From positions 1 through 64,000 of the forward strand of contig NZ_JAKVIJ010000004.1 of the NCBI RefSeq assembly GCF_022760965.1: a stretch of 64,000 nucleotides of DNA, written 5' to 3'. Below the pieces are notes generated by a model, which saw only the letters and a list, made by a program, of their open reading frames with translations, had not been told where the DNA came from and did no database searches. The position numbers were made by a program, and so were the translations under genes. This DNA is from Simplicispira sedimenti. GTDB lineage: Bacteria; Pseudomonadota; Gammaproteobacteria; Burkholderiales; Burkholderiaceae_C. Within the stretch, counting starts at the first letter, position 1, and every line of letters starts with the position of its first letter. Below, one piece after another: positions 49,310-58,836 of the stretch.

Positions 49310-52300
49310 ATGATGCGCACATTCCGGGCCACAGGTGCCTGGACCCACCACATCCCCACCACCGCCATGACCACAGCCTTTGCCGCCTTCGCCCCCCGCC
49401 CAGCCGACACGAGCCCGCTGCGCGCCGCCATCACTGCCGCCACCCGCGTGCCCGAACCCGTGGCCCTGGCCCCTCTGCTGGAACAGGCCCGCCTTCCGCA
49501 GGACAAGGACCAGGCCACCCACGCACTGGCCCTGCGCATCGCGGGCACACTGCGCCAGCGCAAGGCCTCGGCAGGCCGCGCCGGCATCGTGCAGGGGCTG
49601 CTGCAGGAATTTGCCCTCTCCTCGCAAGAAGGGGTGGCGCTGATGTGCCTGGCCGAAGCCCTGCTGCGCATCCCCGACGCCGCCACGCGCGACGCATTGA
49701 TCCGCGACAAGATCAGCAACGGGCAGTGGGAACACCACCTGGGCAAGAGCCCCTCGCTCTTCGTCAACGCTGCCACCTGGGGCCTGCTGCTGACCGGCAA
49801 GCTCACGGCCACGCACAGCGAGGGCAGCCTCTCGGCATCGCTGGGGCGGCTCATTGGCAAAGGCGGCGAGCCGCTGATCCGCAAGGGCGTGGACATGGCC
49901 ATGCGCATGATGGGCGAGCAGTTCGTGACCGGCGAGACCATTGCCGATGCGCTGTCCAACGCCCGCACCATGGAAGCCGAAGGCTTCCGCTACTCCTACG
50001 ACATGCTGGGCGAGGCCGCGCTCACCAGCGAAGACGCCGCGCGCTACTACCAGTCCTACGAACAGGCCATCCACGCCATCGGCAAGGCATCCAACGGGCG
50101 CGGCATTTACGAAGGGCCCGGCATCTCCATCAAGCTGTCGGCCCTGCACCCACGCTACAGCCGCGCCCAATGGCAGCGCGTGATGGACGAGCTGTTCCCG
50201 CGCGTGCTGCGCCTGGCCGAGCTGGCGCGCCAGTACGACATCGGCCTGAACATCGACGCCGAAGAGACCGAGCGCCTGGAGACCTCGCTCGACCTGCTCG
50301 AACGCATGTGCCACGCACCCAGCCTGCAGGGCTGGAACGGCATTGGCTTCGTGATCCAGGCCTACCAGAAGCGCTGCCCCTTCGTCATCGACTTCTGCGT
50401 GGACCTGGCCCGCCGCACGCAGCGCCGCCTCATGGTGCGCCTGGTCAAGGGCGCGTACTGGGACAGCGAGATCAAGCGCGCCCAGGTCGATGGCCTGGCC
50501 GACTACCCCGTGTACACGCGCAAGGTGCATACCGACGTGTCCTACCTCGCCTGCGCGCGCAAGCTGCTGGCCGCACCCGAAGCCATCTACCCCCAATTTG
50601 CCACGCACAACGCACACACGCTGGCGGCCATCTACCACATGGCGGGCCACAACTACTACGCGGGCCAGTACGAGTTCCAGTGCCTGCACGGCATGGGCGA
50701 GCCGCTGTACGAGCAGGTGGTGGGCGCCGTCACCGCAGGCAAGCTGGGCCGCCCCTGCCGCATCTACGCCCCCGTGGGCACGCACGAAACCCTGCTGGCC
50801 TATTTGGTGCGCCGCCTGCTGGAAAACGGCGCCAATACGTCCTTCGTCAACCGCATTGCCGACCCCGCTGTGGCATTGGAAGACCTGGTGCAAAACCCGG
50901 TGGCTGCCGTGCTGCAAGCGGCCCAGATGGAGGGTGTCGCCGGCCTGCCCCACCCACGCATTCCGCTGCCGGTGCGGCTGTATGGCTCGGAGCGCAACAA
51001 CTCGCAAGGGCTGGATCTGGCCAATGAGCAGGTGCTGACCGACCTGTCCACCACCTTGCGCCAAAGCGCGCTGCAGGCCTGGCACGCCGGGCCGCTGCTG
51101 GCCCAAGACACCGCCCCCGGCACCACCCAGCCGGTGCGCAACCCAGCAGACCACCAGGATGTGGTCGGCCAGGTGCAGGAAGCCACGCTGGCCGAGGTGG
51201 ACCAGGCCCTGGCCTGGGCCAGCGAGGCGGCTGCCCCCTGGGCAGCCACTGCCCCGGCGGAGCGTGCCAACGCCCTGCTGCGCGCCGCCGACCTGCTCGA
51301 AGCGCAGATGCCGCAGCTCCTGGGCCTGCTGATGCGCGAGGCAGGCAAGACCTGCGCCAACGGCGTGGCCGAGGTGCGCGAAGCCGTGGACTTCCTGCGC
51401 TACTACGCCGCACAGGTGAAGGCCGACTTCCACAACGACACCCACCTCCCCCTGGGCCCGGTGGTCTGCATCAGCCCATGGAATTTTCCGCTGGCCATTT
51501 TTGTGGGTCAGGTGGCTGCGGCTCTGGCCGCAGGCAACACGGTGCTTGCCAAGCCCGCCGAACAGACACCGCTGATCGCCGCGCAAGCCGTGCGCGCCTT
51601 GTGGCAGGCAGGCGTGCCCCGGGCCGCCGTACAGCTGCTGCCCGGCCAGGGCGAGACCGTGGGCGCACGCCTGGTGGGCGATGCACGCACCATGGGCGTG
51701 GTGTTCACTGGCTCCACGGAAGTGGCGCGCATTCTGCAGCGCACGCTGGCCGGACGGCTGGACGCACGCGGCAACCCGGTCACGCTGATCGCCGAAACCG
51801 GCGGACAGAACGCCATGGTGGTGGACTCGTCCGCGCTGGCCGAACAGGTGGTGGGCGATGCCGTGGCCTCGGCCTTTGACAGCGCAGGCCAGCGCTGCTC
51901 GGCCCTGCGTGTGCTGTGCGTGCAGGAGGAAGCGGCCGACCGCATCGTGGCCATGCTCCAGGGCGCCATGGCCGAACTGCGCCTGGGCAGGCCCGACGCC
52001 CTGCGCGTGGACGTGGGGCCGGTGATCGACCGCGAAGCGCAGGTAGGCATCCTGGCCCACATCGAAGCCCTGCGCACCAAGGGCAACCGGGTTTTCCAGG
52101 CGGACGAACACCGGCCCTCGGATGCCGGCACCTTCGTGCCCCCCACACTGATCGAAATCGACAGCCTGACCCAACTGCAGCGAGAAGTGTTCGGCCCCGT
52201 GCTGCACGTAGTGCGCTACGCCCGCAAGGACCTGGCGCGCCTGATGCAGCAGATTGCCGCCACCGGCTATGGGCTTACGCTGGGCCTGCACACCCGCATT

Positions 52301-53068
52301 GACGAAACCATCGCACAAGTGCTGGCGCTGGCCCATGCCGGGAACATCTACGTGAACCGCAACATGGTGGGCGCTGTGGTGGGCGTGCAACCTTTTGGCG
52401 GAGAAGGCCTGTCGGGCACCGGCCCCAAGGCCGGAGGCCCGCTGTACCTGCTGCGCATGCTCTCGCGCCATCCTGCGGGCGCACTGGCCCTGTCCCTGCG
52501 CGGCGAGCAGCCGCAGGGGCACGCGCCCACGGCACTCATGGCATTGCAGGCCTGGGCCAGCCAGCGCCACACCGCATGCGCGAGCGCTTGCGAACGCATG
52601 GCCCGCCTGTCGCCCGCCCACATCACCCAGGCCCTGCCCGGCCCCACGGGCGAAAGCAACACCTACAGCATCCTGCCGCGTGCACGGGTGCTGTGCCTGG
52701 CCTCCAGCGATGCCGACCGCCTGACCCAGCTGGCAGCGGTACTGGCGGCGGGCGGACAGGCCCTGTGGCCCGCGGAATGCGAGGCCCTGCACCAGCAACT
52801 GCCTGAAGCCGTGCAGGAACATGTGTCGCTGGTCGCCCAATGGCAGGCCGAAAGCGTGTGGTTCGACGCGGTGCTGCACCATGGCGACGCCGACGCGCTG
52901 CGCGCAGTCTGCCAGGCGGTAGCGCAGCGCCCTGGCCCCATCGTCGGTGTGACGGGCCTGCCGACAGGTGCCACCGACGTTCCCCTGGAGCGCCTGGTGC
53001 ACGAGCGCTCGGTGAGCGTGAACACCGCAGCCGCCGGGGGCAACGCGAGCCTGATGACCATCGGCTGA
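49310..53068 (+). CDS. putA: Bifunctional proline dehydrogenase / P5C dehydrogenase
   Basis: This protein of about 1252 residues oxidises proline to glutamate. It has the helical arm, the FAD proline dehydrogenase barrel (GRGIYEGPGISIKLSALHPR, DFCVDLARRTQRRLMVRLVK), then the aldehyde dehydrogenase (GNTVLAKPAEQTPLIAAQ, FTGSTEVARIL, ETGGQNAMVV, catalytic cysteine in SAGQRCSAL) and a C-terminal ASLR-like domain. It lacks the N-terminal ribbon-helix-helix of trifunctional PutA and so does not regulate itself. ATG 49367 is a possible later start. Confidence 0.95.
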   Translation: MMRTFRATGAWTHHIPTTAMTTAFAAFAPRPADTSPLRAAITAATRVPEPVALAPLLEQARLPQDKDQATHALALRIAGTLRQRKASAGRAGIVQGLLQEFALSSQEGVALMCLAEALLRIPDAATRDALIRDKISNGQWEHHLGKSPSLFVNAATWGLLLTGKLTATHSEGSLSASLGRLIGKGGEPLIRKGVDMAMRMMGEQFVTGETIADALSNARTMEAEGFRYSYDMLGEAALTSEDAARYYQSYEQAIHAIGKASNGRGIYEGPGISIKLSALHPRYSRAQWQRVMDELFPRVLRLAELARQYDIGLNIDAEETERLETSLDLLERMCHAPSLQGWNGIGFVIQAYQKRCPFVIDFCVDLARRTQRRLMVRLVKGAYWDSEIKRAQVDGLADYPVYTRKVHTDVSYLACARKLLAAPEAIYPQFATHNAHTLAAIYHMAGHNYYAGQYEFQCLHGMGEPLYEQVVGAVTAGKLGRPCRIYAPVGTHETLLAYLVRRLLENGANTSFVNRIADPAVALEDLVQNPVAAVLQAAQMEGVAGLPHPRIPLPVRLYGSERNNSQGLDLANEQVLTDLSTTLRQSALQAWHAGPLLAQDTAPGTTQPVRNPADHQDVVGQVQEATLAEVDQALAWASEAAAPWAATAPAERANALLRAADLLEAQMPQLLGLLMREAGKTCANGVAEVREAVDFLRYYAAQVKADFHNDTHLPLGPVVCISPWNFPLAIFVGQVAAALAAGNTVLAKPAEQTPLIAAQAVRALWQAGVPRAAVQLLPGQGETVGARLVGDARTMGVVFTGSTEVARILQRTLAGRLDARGNPVTLIAETGGQNAMVVDSSALAEQVVGDAVASAFDSAGQRCSALRVLCVQEEAADRIVAMLQGAMAELRLGRPDALRVDVGPVIDREAQVGILAHIEALRTKGNRVFQADEHRPSDAGTFVPPTLIEIDSLTQLQREVFGPVLHVVRYARKDLARLMQQIAATGYGLTLGLHTRIDETIAQVLALAHAGNIYVNRNMVGAVVGVQPFGGEGLSGTGPKAGGPLYLLRMLSRHPAGALALSLRGEQPQGHAPTALMALQAWASQRHTACASACERMARLSPAHITQALPGPTGESNTYSILPRARVLCLASSDADRLTQLAAVLAAGGQALWPAECEALHQQLPEAVQEHVSLVAQWQAESVWFDAVLHHGDADALRAVCQAVAQRPGPIVGVTGLPTGATDVPLERLVHERSVSVNTAAAGGNASLMTIG

Positions 53069-53218
53069 TGGATGGAAGGGTCAGACCCCACCCAGCACCG
53101 GATCTGACCAGGACTCTGCGCCCCTGGCGGCGGCGCAGGGCGCTGTAGCATGGGCGGTAGCGGCTGGCTGCTCCCAAGCAGGGACACGGCCTCCGTCTGA
53201 CTTGCCAACGAAAAACCG

Positions 53219-53245
53219 GGAACATTTGCGCCGCTGGTTCGTTGA
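53219..53245 (+). promoter_or_regulatory. Predicted ECF promoter of the sigma operon
   Basis: GGAAC-N16-CGTTGA, typical of ECF (-35 GGAAC, -10 CGTT) promoters. It shares 20 of 27 bases, with identical spacing, with 54780-54806. The start site would fall about 8 bases before the sigma ATG. Confidence 0.7.
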
Positions 53246-53259
53246 CATGGTCGTCCACC

Positions 53260-53814
53260 ATGAAATCCTGCCGCCATCTTGATGAAAGCGAGTGCATCGC
53301 CCGCGCCCAGCAGGGCGATGTGCTGGCGTTTTCAGAGCTGGTGTCGCGCCATCAGGACCGCATCTACCGCTTTCTCGCACGGCTGACGCGATCGCCGGAC
53401 GACGCGCTGGATTTGACGCAGGAGACCTTCCTCAACGCCTACCAGGCGTTGGGCCGCTGGCGCCCGCAGGCGCGCTTTTCCACCTGGTTGTTCCAGATCG
53501 CCCGCAACCTGGCCTTTGATCAGTTGCGCCGATCCCGGCGCGTCGAATTCGTGACGCTGGAAGAAGAGCAGGCATCGGGCATTCAGGATGCCGGCCCCAC
53601 CCCTGAGGCCGCCTTGCAGACCACGCAACGCCTGCACGCCTTGGAGCGGGCCCTGGCCAGGCTTCCGGCCGAGCACCGGGAAATTTTGCTGCTCCGGGAG
53701 ATCGAAGACCTGGGCTATGAGGACATTGCCGCAGTGCTCGGCATCCATCTGGGCACCGTGAAATCGCGCCTGGCACGCGCGCGCGCTGGACTTTTGGAGC
53801 ATATGCCGCCCTGA
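53260..53814 (+). CDS. ECF RNA polymerase sigma factor
   Basis: This 184-residue sigma-70-family factor has region 2 (ELVSRHQDRIYRFLARL, DALDLTQETFLNAYQAL) and region 4 (LPAEHREILLLREIEDLGYE, GTVKSRLARARAGL) only. It is the first gene of sigma/anti-sigma/periplasmic sensor. ATG 53260 is chosen over an upstream TTG. A promoter of the type it should itself recognise lies directly upstream, so the operon is probably autoregulated. Confidence 0.93.
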   Translation: MKSCRHLDESECIARAQQGDVLAFSELVSRHQDRIYRFLARLTRSPDDALDLTQETFLNAYQALGRWRPQARFSTWLFQIARNLAFDQLRRSRRVEFVTLEEEQASGIQDAGPTPEAALQTTQRLHALERALARLPAEHREILLLREIEDLGYEDIAAVLGIHLGTVKSRLARARAGLLEHMPP

Positions 53815-53828
53815 CCGGAGACACCACC

Positions 53829-54284
53829 ATGACCTGCCCTTGCACAGAAGAACTTTCCGCCTATTCCGACGGCATCCTGGAGGCCTCGGAGCAGCGCGCC
53901 ATCGCGCTCCATCTGCAGACCTGCGTGCATTGCCAGCAAAAGCTCGACGGCTTCGTGGCCTTGCGACAGGGGCTGCGCACATTGCCATCCCCCCCGCTGG
54001 GATTTGACGTGGCCCGCCACCTGGAAGAGCGCTTGTCACGCCCGGCGCCCAACCGGCGCAGGCCCTGGCACATGCAGGCTGGAGACTGGATCCGCTGGTT
54101 GCCCGCCGGTCTCGCAACAGGCATGGCATTGGCCTCGGGCATATGGCTCGGAGGACTGCTGGTCGGTGGTGGATCGGCCGTCGTGGCGCGGCCCTCTGTC
54201 TCGGTGCGCGTTTTTGATCCGGTTCCCCCTGGCGGTCTCTGCACGGTCAGCGAGATCTGCCGACTTTCGAAAGGAATGCCATGA
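53829..54284 (+). CDS. Zinc-finger anti-sigma factor
   Basis: This 151-residue protein has an N-terminal ZAS domain with HLQTCVHC (ligands H-x3-C-x2-C), one transmembrane helix (LPAGLATGMALASGIWLGGL) near 95-115, and a short periplasmic tail. It should bind the ECF sigma factor at the membrane and release it on a signal. It is 14 bases after the sigma gene and overlaps the next gene by four bases. Confidence 0.88.
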   Translation: MTCPCTEELSAYSDGILEASEQRAIALHLQTCVHCQQKLDGFVALRQGLRTLPSPPLGFDVARHLEERLSRPAPNRRRPWHMQAGDWIRWLPAGLATGMALASGIWLGGLLVGGGSAVVARPSVSVRVFDPVPPGGLCTVSEICRLSKGMP

Positions 54285-54754
54285 ACCACGCCACTTGGAC
54301 ACGTTCTCTGTTGGCCATTTCGCTCGCGCTGAATCTGGGCGTCGTGGCAGCGCTGGTCTTGCGTCAACCACCCCCCGCAGATCCGCCTGCGACCGCCCAC
54401 GAGGCCCCTGTGAATCTGCAGGACTATCTGGAACTGACCGGCGAACAACGGCAGCACTGGCAGCAATTGGAGCCCGGCTTTCTCACCGAAGTCTCGGCCA
54501 ACTGGAACGCCATCCGCAAGCACCGGGAAGCACTGGTGCGCCACATCTTCGCCGCGGCCCCAGACCGGCAGGCGATCGACGCCGAGCAAGCCGCCATCGC
54601 ACGCTTGCAGGCCGAACAGCAACAGCGCGTGATTGCCCAACTGCTGGCCGAGCGCGCACTGCTCAACGAAGCGCAGCGTGTCCGTTTGATGGAACTGCTG
54701 CTGCGTCGCTATGCGCAGGAATCCTCCGAGGAAGAATTGCTGCATCGCGAGTGA
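54281..54754 (+). CDS. Periplasmic metal-sensor-like protein (CnrX/CpxP type)
   Basis: This 157-residue protein has an N-terminal membrane anchor or signal (LLAISLALNLGVVAALVL). An all-helical periplasmic domain follows (LQDYLELTGEQRQHWQQ, IRKHREALVRHIFAAAPDR, long glutamine-rich helix). It resembles the Metal_resist family that includes CnrX and CpxP/Spy. Its position after an ECF sigma and anti-sigma parallels cnrYXH, where CnrX senses nickel or cobalt. The signal here is not known. Confidence 0.8.
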   Translation: MNHATWTRSLLAISLALNLGVVAALVLRQPPPADPPATAHEAPVNLQDYLELTGEQRQHWQQLEPGFLTEVSANWNAIRKHREALVRHIFAAAPDRQAIDAEQAAIARLQAEQQQRVIAQLLAERALLNEAQRVRLMELLLRRYAQESSEEELLHRE

Positions 54755-54779
54755 AATCAAAGCACCTGCAAAAAAGCTT

Positions 54780-54806
54780 GGAACATTTGGCTCCGAGGTT
54801 CGTTGA
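54780..54806 (+). promoter_or_regulatory. Second predicted ECF promoter
   Basis: GGAACATTTG-N7-GGTTCGTTGA, the same blocks and spacing as 53219-53245. It lies 60 bases before the small exported protein, a normal distance for a leader with its own ribosome site. Confidence 0.72.
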
Positions 54807-54866
54807 AGAAGGCAAGGTCGCGCCGCGTGGCGCACCTCCTTTGTTCAATCTCTTTTGGAGCACCTG

Positions 54867-55343
54867 ATGAAACCCACCCTGCCCCTGCTTCTTGCCATCG
54901 CTCTCGCAGCCCCCATGGGCGCATTCGCTGCCGACGCGCATGACCATGGAAAAGCCGCCCCCCACAAACTGGAGCTCAATGCAGGCAAGAAATGGAGCAC
55001 TGACGACGCACTGCGCCAGGGCATGACAACCATCCACGCGTCGGTGTCGCAGACCTTGCCGGCAGCCCATTCCGGCAAGGCCAAGGCCTCGGACTATGAC
55101 GCGTTTGGCCAAACCGTGTCTGCACAGATCGCCTACATCGTGGAAAACTGCAAGCTCGATCCCAAGGCCGACGCTCAACTCCACACCATCGTGGCAGACA
55201 TGAGCGAGGGCATGGAAATCGCCCAGGGCAAACAAGGCGACAAGAAGCGCGCCTCAGGCGTGGTCAAGGTAGCCCAGGCGGTGAACGCCTATGGCAAGTA
55301 CTTTGACCATGCAGGCTGGAAAGCCATCCAGATGCCACACTGA
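54867..55343 (+). CDS. Exported protein, predicted ECF-sigma target
   Basis: This 158-residue protein has a Sec signal peptide (KPTLPLLLAIALAAPMGAFA). The mature N-terminus is histidine-rich (ADAHDHGKAAPHK), then KWSTDDALRQGMTTIHASV and IVENCKLDPKADAQLHTIVADM follow. It resembles uncharacterised exported proteins linked to copper or heavy-metal genes in Burkholderiales; the histidines could bind metal. TTGGAG precedes the ATG, and a sigma-specific promoter lies upstream. Function unknown. Confidence 0.78.
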   Translation: MKPTLPLLLAIALAAPMGAFAADAHDHGKAAPHKLELNAGKKWSTDDALRQGMTTIHASVSQTLPAAHSGKAKASDYDAFGQTVSAQIAYIVENCKLDPKADAQLHTIVADMSEGMEIAQGKQGDKKRASGVVKVAQAVNAYGKYFDHAGWKAIQMPH

Positions 55344-55377
55344 TAGACCAGAGAGGCACCCTGACCGCACGCGCTGG

Positions 55378-58068
55378 TCACAGCGCGTGCGTCACGAGCT
55401 TGAACTCCGGATCGTCCGGGTAGGCCTTGATCGAGAAGCCCAGGTTGCGCATCAGTTTGAGCATGTCCGGGTTGTTGGCCAGCACCAGGCCCTCGATCGT
55501 TGCCAGGCCCTTGTCGCGCGCCACATCCATGATGCTCAGCATGAGCCGCGAGCCCATGCCCTTGCCGCTGAAGTCGTCAGCCACCACCAGCGCGAACTCG
55601 CAGCTGGTGAGGTCGGGGTTGGTCACGTAGCGTGAGACACCGACGATGCGCTCGGTCTCGTGCACCATTCCATCGTCATCCACCTGGCGGTTCTTGACCA
55701 CCGCGACCAATGCCATTTCGCGGTCGTAGTCGATGAGCGTGAAGCGCGCCAGCATGGCCGGCGGCAACTTGGCCATGGTCGAAACAAAGCGGAAGTAGCG
55801 GCTCTCGGGCGAGAGGTTCTGCACCAGCTCCTGCAGCATCTGGGCATCATCCGGGCGCACGGGACGCACGGTGTATTCACCTCCACCGCGCAGCGGCCAG
55901 ATCTGCTCGTAGCGTGCCGGGTACGGCAGGATGGCCAGATGGTTGTAGCGACTGGACGCCCCACCCGCCACCTGGGGAGCATGGTCCACCACAATGCGCG
56001 CGTCCACCGCCACCGCACCCGATTCGTCCACGATGATGGGGTTGATATCCATCTCGCGCAGCTGCGGCAACTCGCACACCATTTCAGACACGCGCAGCAA
56101 CACCTGCTCCAGCGCCTCCAGGTCCACGGCCCGCGAACCACGCCATTCGCCCAGGGTTTCGGCAACGCGCGAGCGCTGGATCAGGCTGCGCGCCAGGAAC
56201 TGGTTCAGCGGTGGCAATTCCATGGCACGGTCGTTGATCAGCTCGATCATCGTGCCCCCCGCACCGAAGGAGATCACCGGGCCGAACGGATCGTCGGTGA
56301 CCAGACCAATGCACACCTCGCGGCCACGCCGGGTGGGCGCCATGTTCTGCACCGTCACCCCGTTGATGCGCGCATGGGGCTGTAGCCGAGCCACGCGTTG
56401 CACCATGTCGGTATAGGTGTCACGGGCGCTGGCGCCGTTCATGATGTTCAGCGCCACGCCCTGCACATCCGATTTGTGCAGGATGTCGGGCGAATCGATC
56501 TTGAGCGCCACCGGAAAGCCCATTTGCGTGGCGATCATCATGGCCTCATGCGCAGAGCGCGCCAGGATGGTGCGCGTGACCGGGATGTGGAACGCCGCCA
56601 GCAACGTCTTGGATTCCATCTCGGTAAGCACCTTGCGGCGCTCGGCCAGCACGCTTTCAATCAGCAGGCGCGCACCCTCAATGTCGGGCCGCGCCATGGC
56701 CGACAACGGCGGCGGTGTTTGTTGCAGCAGTTGCTGGTTCTGGTGGAACGATGCAATGTTGCCGAAAGCGCCCACAGCAGCTTCGGGCGTGCGGAAATTG
56801 GGAATGGAGGCTTCCAGCAGCACGCCACGGGCAGGAACCACCGTGGCGTCGCCCATCCAGCACGACAGGAGCGGCTTGCTCATCTGGCGTTTGACATCGG
56901 CCACAGCACGTGCAATTTCGGCCGGATCAACACCGTACTTGGGCGAATGGATGACCAACACTCCATCAATCTGCCTATCGCGCGATGCAGCGTCAATGGC
57001 CAGGCGGTAGTGCTCAGGGGTGGCCTCCTCGGACAGATCGATGAGATCGGCCAGGGATGCCAGTGCAGGCAACTGGGGCTTGAGTGCTGCCACGCTCTCG
57101 GGCGACAGGCGCCCCAGGTCCAGCAGAATTTCGTTGACCCAATCGGCAGCCAGCACGCCAGGCCCGCCCCCGTTGGTCACGATGGCCAGACGTTTGCCCA
57201 CCGGGCGGTAGCGCGACGCAAGACACTTGGCGGCAGAGAACAGTGCGACGAAAGAGCGCACCCGTACGGCACCCGCCCTGCGCAACGCGGAGTCGAACAC
57301 ATCGTCGCTGCCCACGATGACGCCGCTGTGGGTTTGCGCGGCCTCGTTGCCGGCAGGCTTGCGCCCGGCCTTGAGCACCACCACGGGCTTGGCATTGGCC
57401 GCAGAGCGCAGGGCGCTCATGAAGCGGCGTGCGTTGGAGATGCCCTCCAGGTACACCACGATGCTGTGCGTCTGCGGGTCGGAAGCCAGAAAATCCAATA
57501 CCTGGGCGATGTCAATCGCTGTGTTCGGGCCCACCGACACCACGGAGGAAAAGCCCACCGCATTGTTGCGTGCCCAATCCAGGATGGATGCCGTCAACGC
57601 ACCCGATTGCGACACCAGCGCCAATGAGCCCGCGCGCGCCAGCGGCCCCGCCACACTGGCGTTGAGCTGCAAGGCAGGTCGCTGCAGGCCCATGCAGTTG
57701 GGACCCAGCAGAAACATGCCCTCGTTCTCGGCAATTTCGCGCAACTGCGCAGCCAGGTCGGCACCAATGCCGCTGGAAATCACCATCACGGAACGGCACC
57801 CCATGCGGCCCGCGACTTCCAGTGCGGTGCGAATGTCTTCGTGGGGAAGTGCAATGATGGCGAGATCGGCTCTGCTCTGCGCCAAATCGGCCAGCGTGCC
57901 AGACGTGTGGATGTCCAGAAACACCAGTCGCCCGGTGAAGCGCTGGGCGCGCAGCGCCTCGTGCAAAGCCTTGGCCTGGGGATGCTGCAATCCCTCGTCC
58001 TCGTCACGGCCGGCAAAAACGGCCACTGTCTGTGGTGCAAACAGAGGGGTCAGGTAATGTTTGTCCAT
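55378..58068 (-). CDS. Acyl-CoA synthetase (NDP-forming)/GNAT protein acetyltransferase, Pat type
   Basis: This 896-residue protein has CoA-binding and ligase domains resembling NDP-forming acetyl-CoA synthetase (about 1-700: LLGPNCMGLQRP, LVSQSGALTASILDWA, ATP-grasp GFPVALKIDSPDILHKSDV). A C-terminal GNAT domain follows (about 740-890: DFSGKGMGSRLMLSIMDVA). This is the Pat/YfiQ layout, which acetylates acetyl-CoA synthetase and other proteins. The catalytic ligase histidine was not identified with certainty. ATG 58068 follows CGGAG. Confidence 0.9.
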   Translation of the reverse strand: MDKHYLTPLFAPQTVAVFAGRDEDEGLQHPQAKALHEALRAQRFTGRLVFLDIHTSGTLADLAQSRADLAIIALPHEDIRTALEVAGRMGCRSVMVISSGIGADLAAQLREIAENEGMFLLGPNCMGLQRPALQLNASVAGPLARAGSLALVSQSGALTASILDWARNNAVGFSSVVSVGPNTAIDIAQVLDFLASDPQTHSIVVYLEGISNARRFMSALRSAANAKPVVVLKAGRKPAGNEAAQTHSGVIVGSDDVFDSALRRAGAVRVRSFVALFSAAKCLASRYRPVGKRLAIVTNGGGPGVLAADWVNEILLDLGRLSPESVAALKPQLPALASLADLIDLSEEATPEHYRLAIDAASRDRQIDGVLVIHSPKYGVDPAEIARAVADVKRQMSKPLLSCWMGDATVVPARGVLLEASIPNFRTPEAAVGAFGNIASFHQNQQLLQQTPPPLSAMARPDIEGARLLIESVLAERRKVLTEMESKTLLAAFHIPVTRTILARSAHEAMMIATQMGFPVALKIDSPDILHKSDVQGVALNIMNGASARDTYTDMVQRVARLQPHARINGVTVQNMAPTRRGREVCIGLVTDDPFGPVISFGAGGTMIELINDRAMELPPLNQFLARSLIQRSRVAETLGEWRGSRAVDLEALEQVLLRVSEMVCELPQLREMDINPIIVDESGAVAVDARIVVDHAPQVAGGASSRYNHLAILPYPARYEQIWPLRGGGEYTVRPVRPDDAQMLQELVQNLSPESRYFRFVSTMAKLPPAMLARFTLIDYDREMALVAVVKNRQVDDDGMVHETERIVGVSRYVTNPDLTSCEFALVVADDFSGKGMGSRLMLSIMDVARDKGLATIEGLVLANNPDMLKLMRNLGFSIKAYPDDPEFKLVTHAL

Positions 58069-58176
58069 GGCAAACTCCGATAAGCGCACTGGAAGTGCAC
58101 ACCGCGCAAATCCAGGGACACAAAAAAGAAACGGGCTACAGCATTTCTACTGTAACCCGTTGTCTTCGGTGAAAAA

Positions 58177-58253
58177 TGGTCGGCGTGGCGGGATTCGAAC
58201 TCGCGACCCCTTGCACCCCATGCAAGTGCGCTACCAGGCTGCGCTACACGCCG
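58177..58253 (-). tRNA. tRNA-Pro (anticodon GGG)
   Basis: The minus strand folds as a full tRNA: acceptor CGGCGTG pairing with CACGCCG, the anticodon stem CTTGC/GCAAG around loop ATGGGGT (anticodon GGG), and the T-arm with GTTCGAATC. CCA is encoded. Length is 77 bases including CCA. Confidence 0.97.
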
Positions 58254-58279
58254 ACAAGAGTTAGATTATATACCAGTTT

Positions 58280-58705
58280 TCAGCCATCAATCGAAAGCAT
58301 CTGCCGAATTTCAATAAGCTCCTTGCGCACGGCAGCCATGTCGTGCAGCGCCAGCGCCGAAGAAGGCTGCACCGCACTGGCCCAAGATTCATCCTGCGGG
58401 ACACCGCCGTCCATGTCTGCATCCGTGGTCGTGGTGCTGCGCTGCGCATGAAGCATTTCCTGCAGCTTGTTGCGCGCACCGCTGATGGTGAAGCCCTGGT
58501 CATACAGCAGGTCGCGAATGCGGCGAATCATCAGCACCTCATGGTGCTGGTAGTAGCGCCGATTGCCACGCCGCTTCATGGGCCGTAACTGCGTGAATTC
58601 CTGCTCCCAGTAGCGAAGCACATGGGGCTTGACGCCGCACAGCTCGGCCACCTCACCAATGGTGAAGTAGCGCTTGGCTGGAATAGAGGGGAGCACAGTA
58701 CCCAT
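58280..58705 (-). CDS. MerR-family regulator
   Basis: This 141-residue regulator has an N-terminal MerR winged helix (KRYFTIGEVAELCGVKPHVLR, MKRRGNRRYYQHHEV), a helical linker and a short C-terminal region (MAAVRKELIEIRQML). It has no metal-binding cysteines. It follows ihfA in the order usual for betaproteobacteria and lies just upstream of tRNA-Pro. The target is unknown. Confidence 0.9.
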   Translation of the reverse strand: MGTVLPSIPAKRYFTIGEVAELCGVKPHVLRYWEQEFTQLRPMKRRGNRRYYQHHEVLMIRRIRDLLYDQGFTISGARNKLQEMLHAQRSTTTTDADMDGGVPQDESWASAVQPSSALALHDMAAVRKELIEIRQMLSIDG

Positions 58706-58836
58706 GGTTGGACAAAGCCACAAAAGGCTGGCAGCAGCGACCATGCCGATGCCAAACCGTCAAGCGTACCTCAGACCTGGGCAACACGCCACCGCACTGC
58801 GGCGAATGAACCACAGTCGCGGCAGCCCGGAGCACG

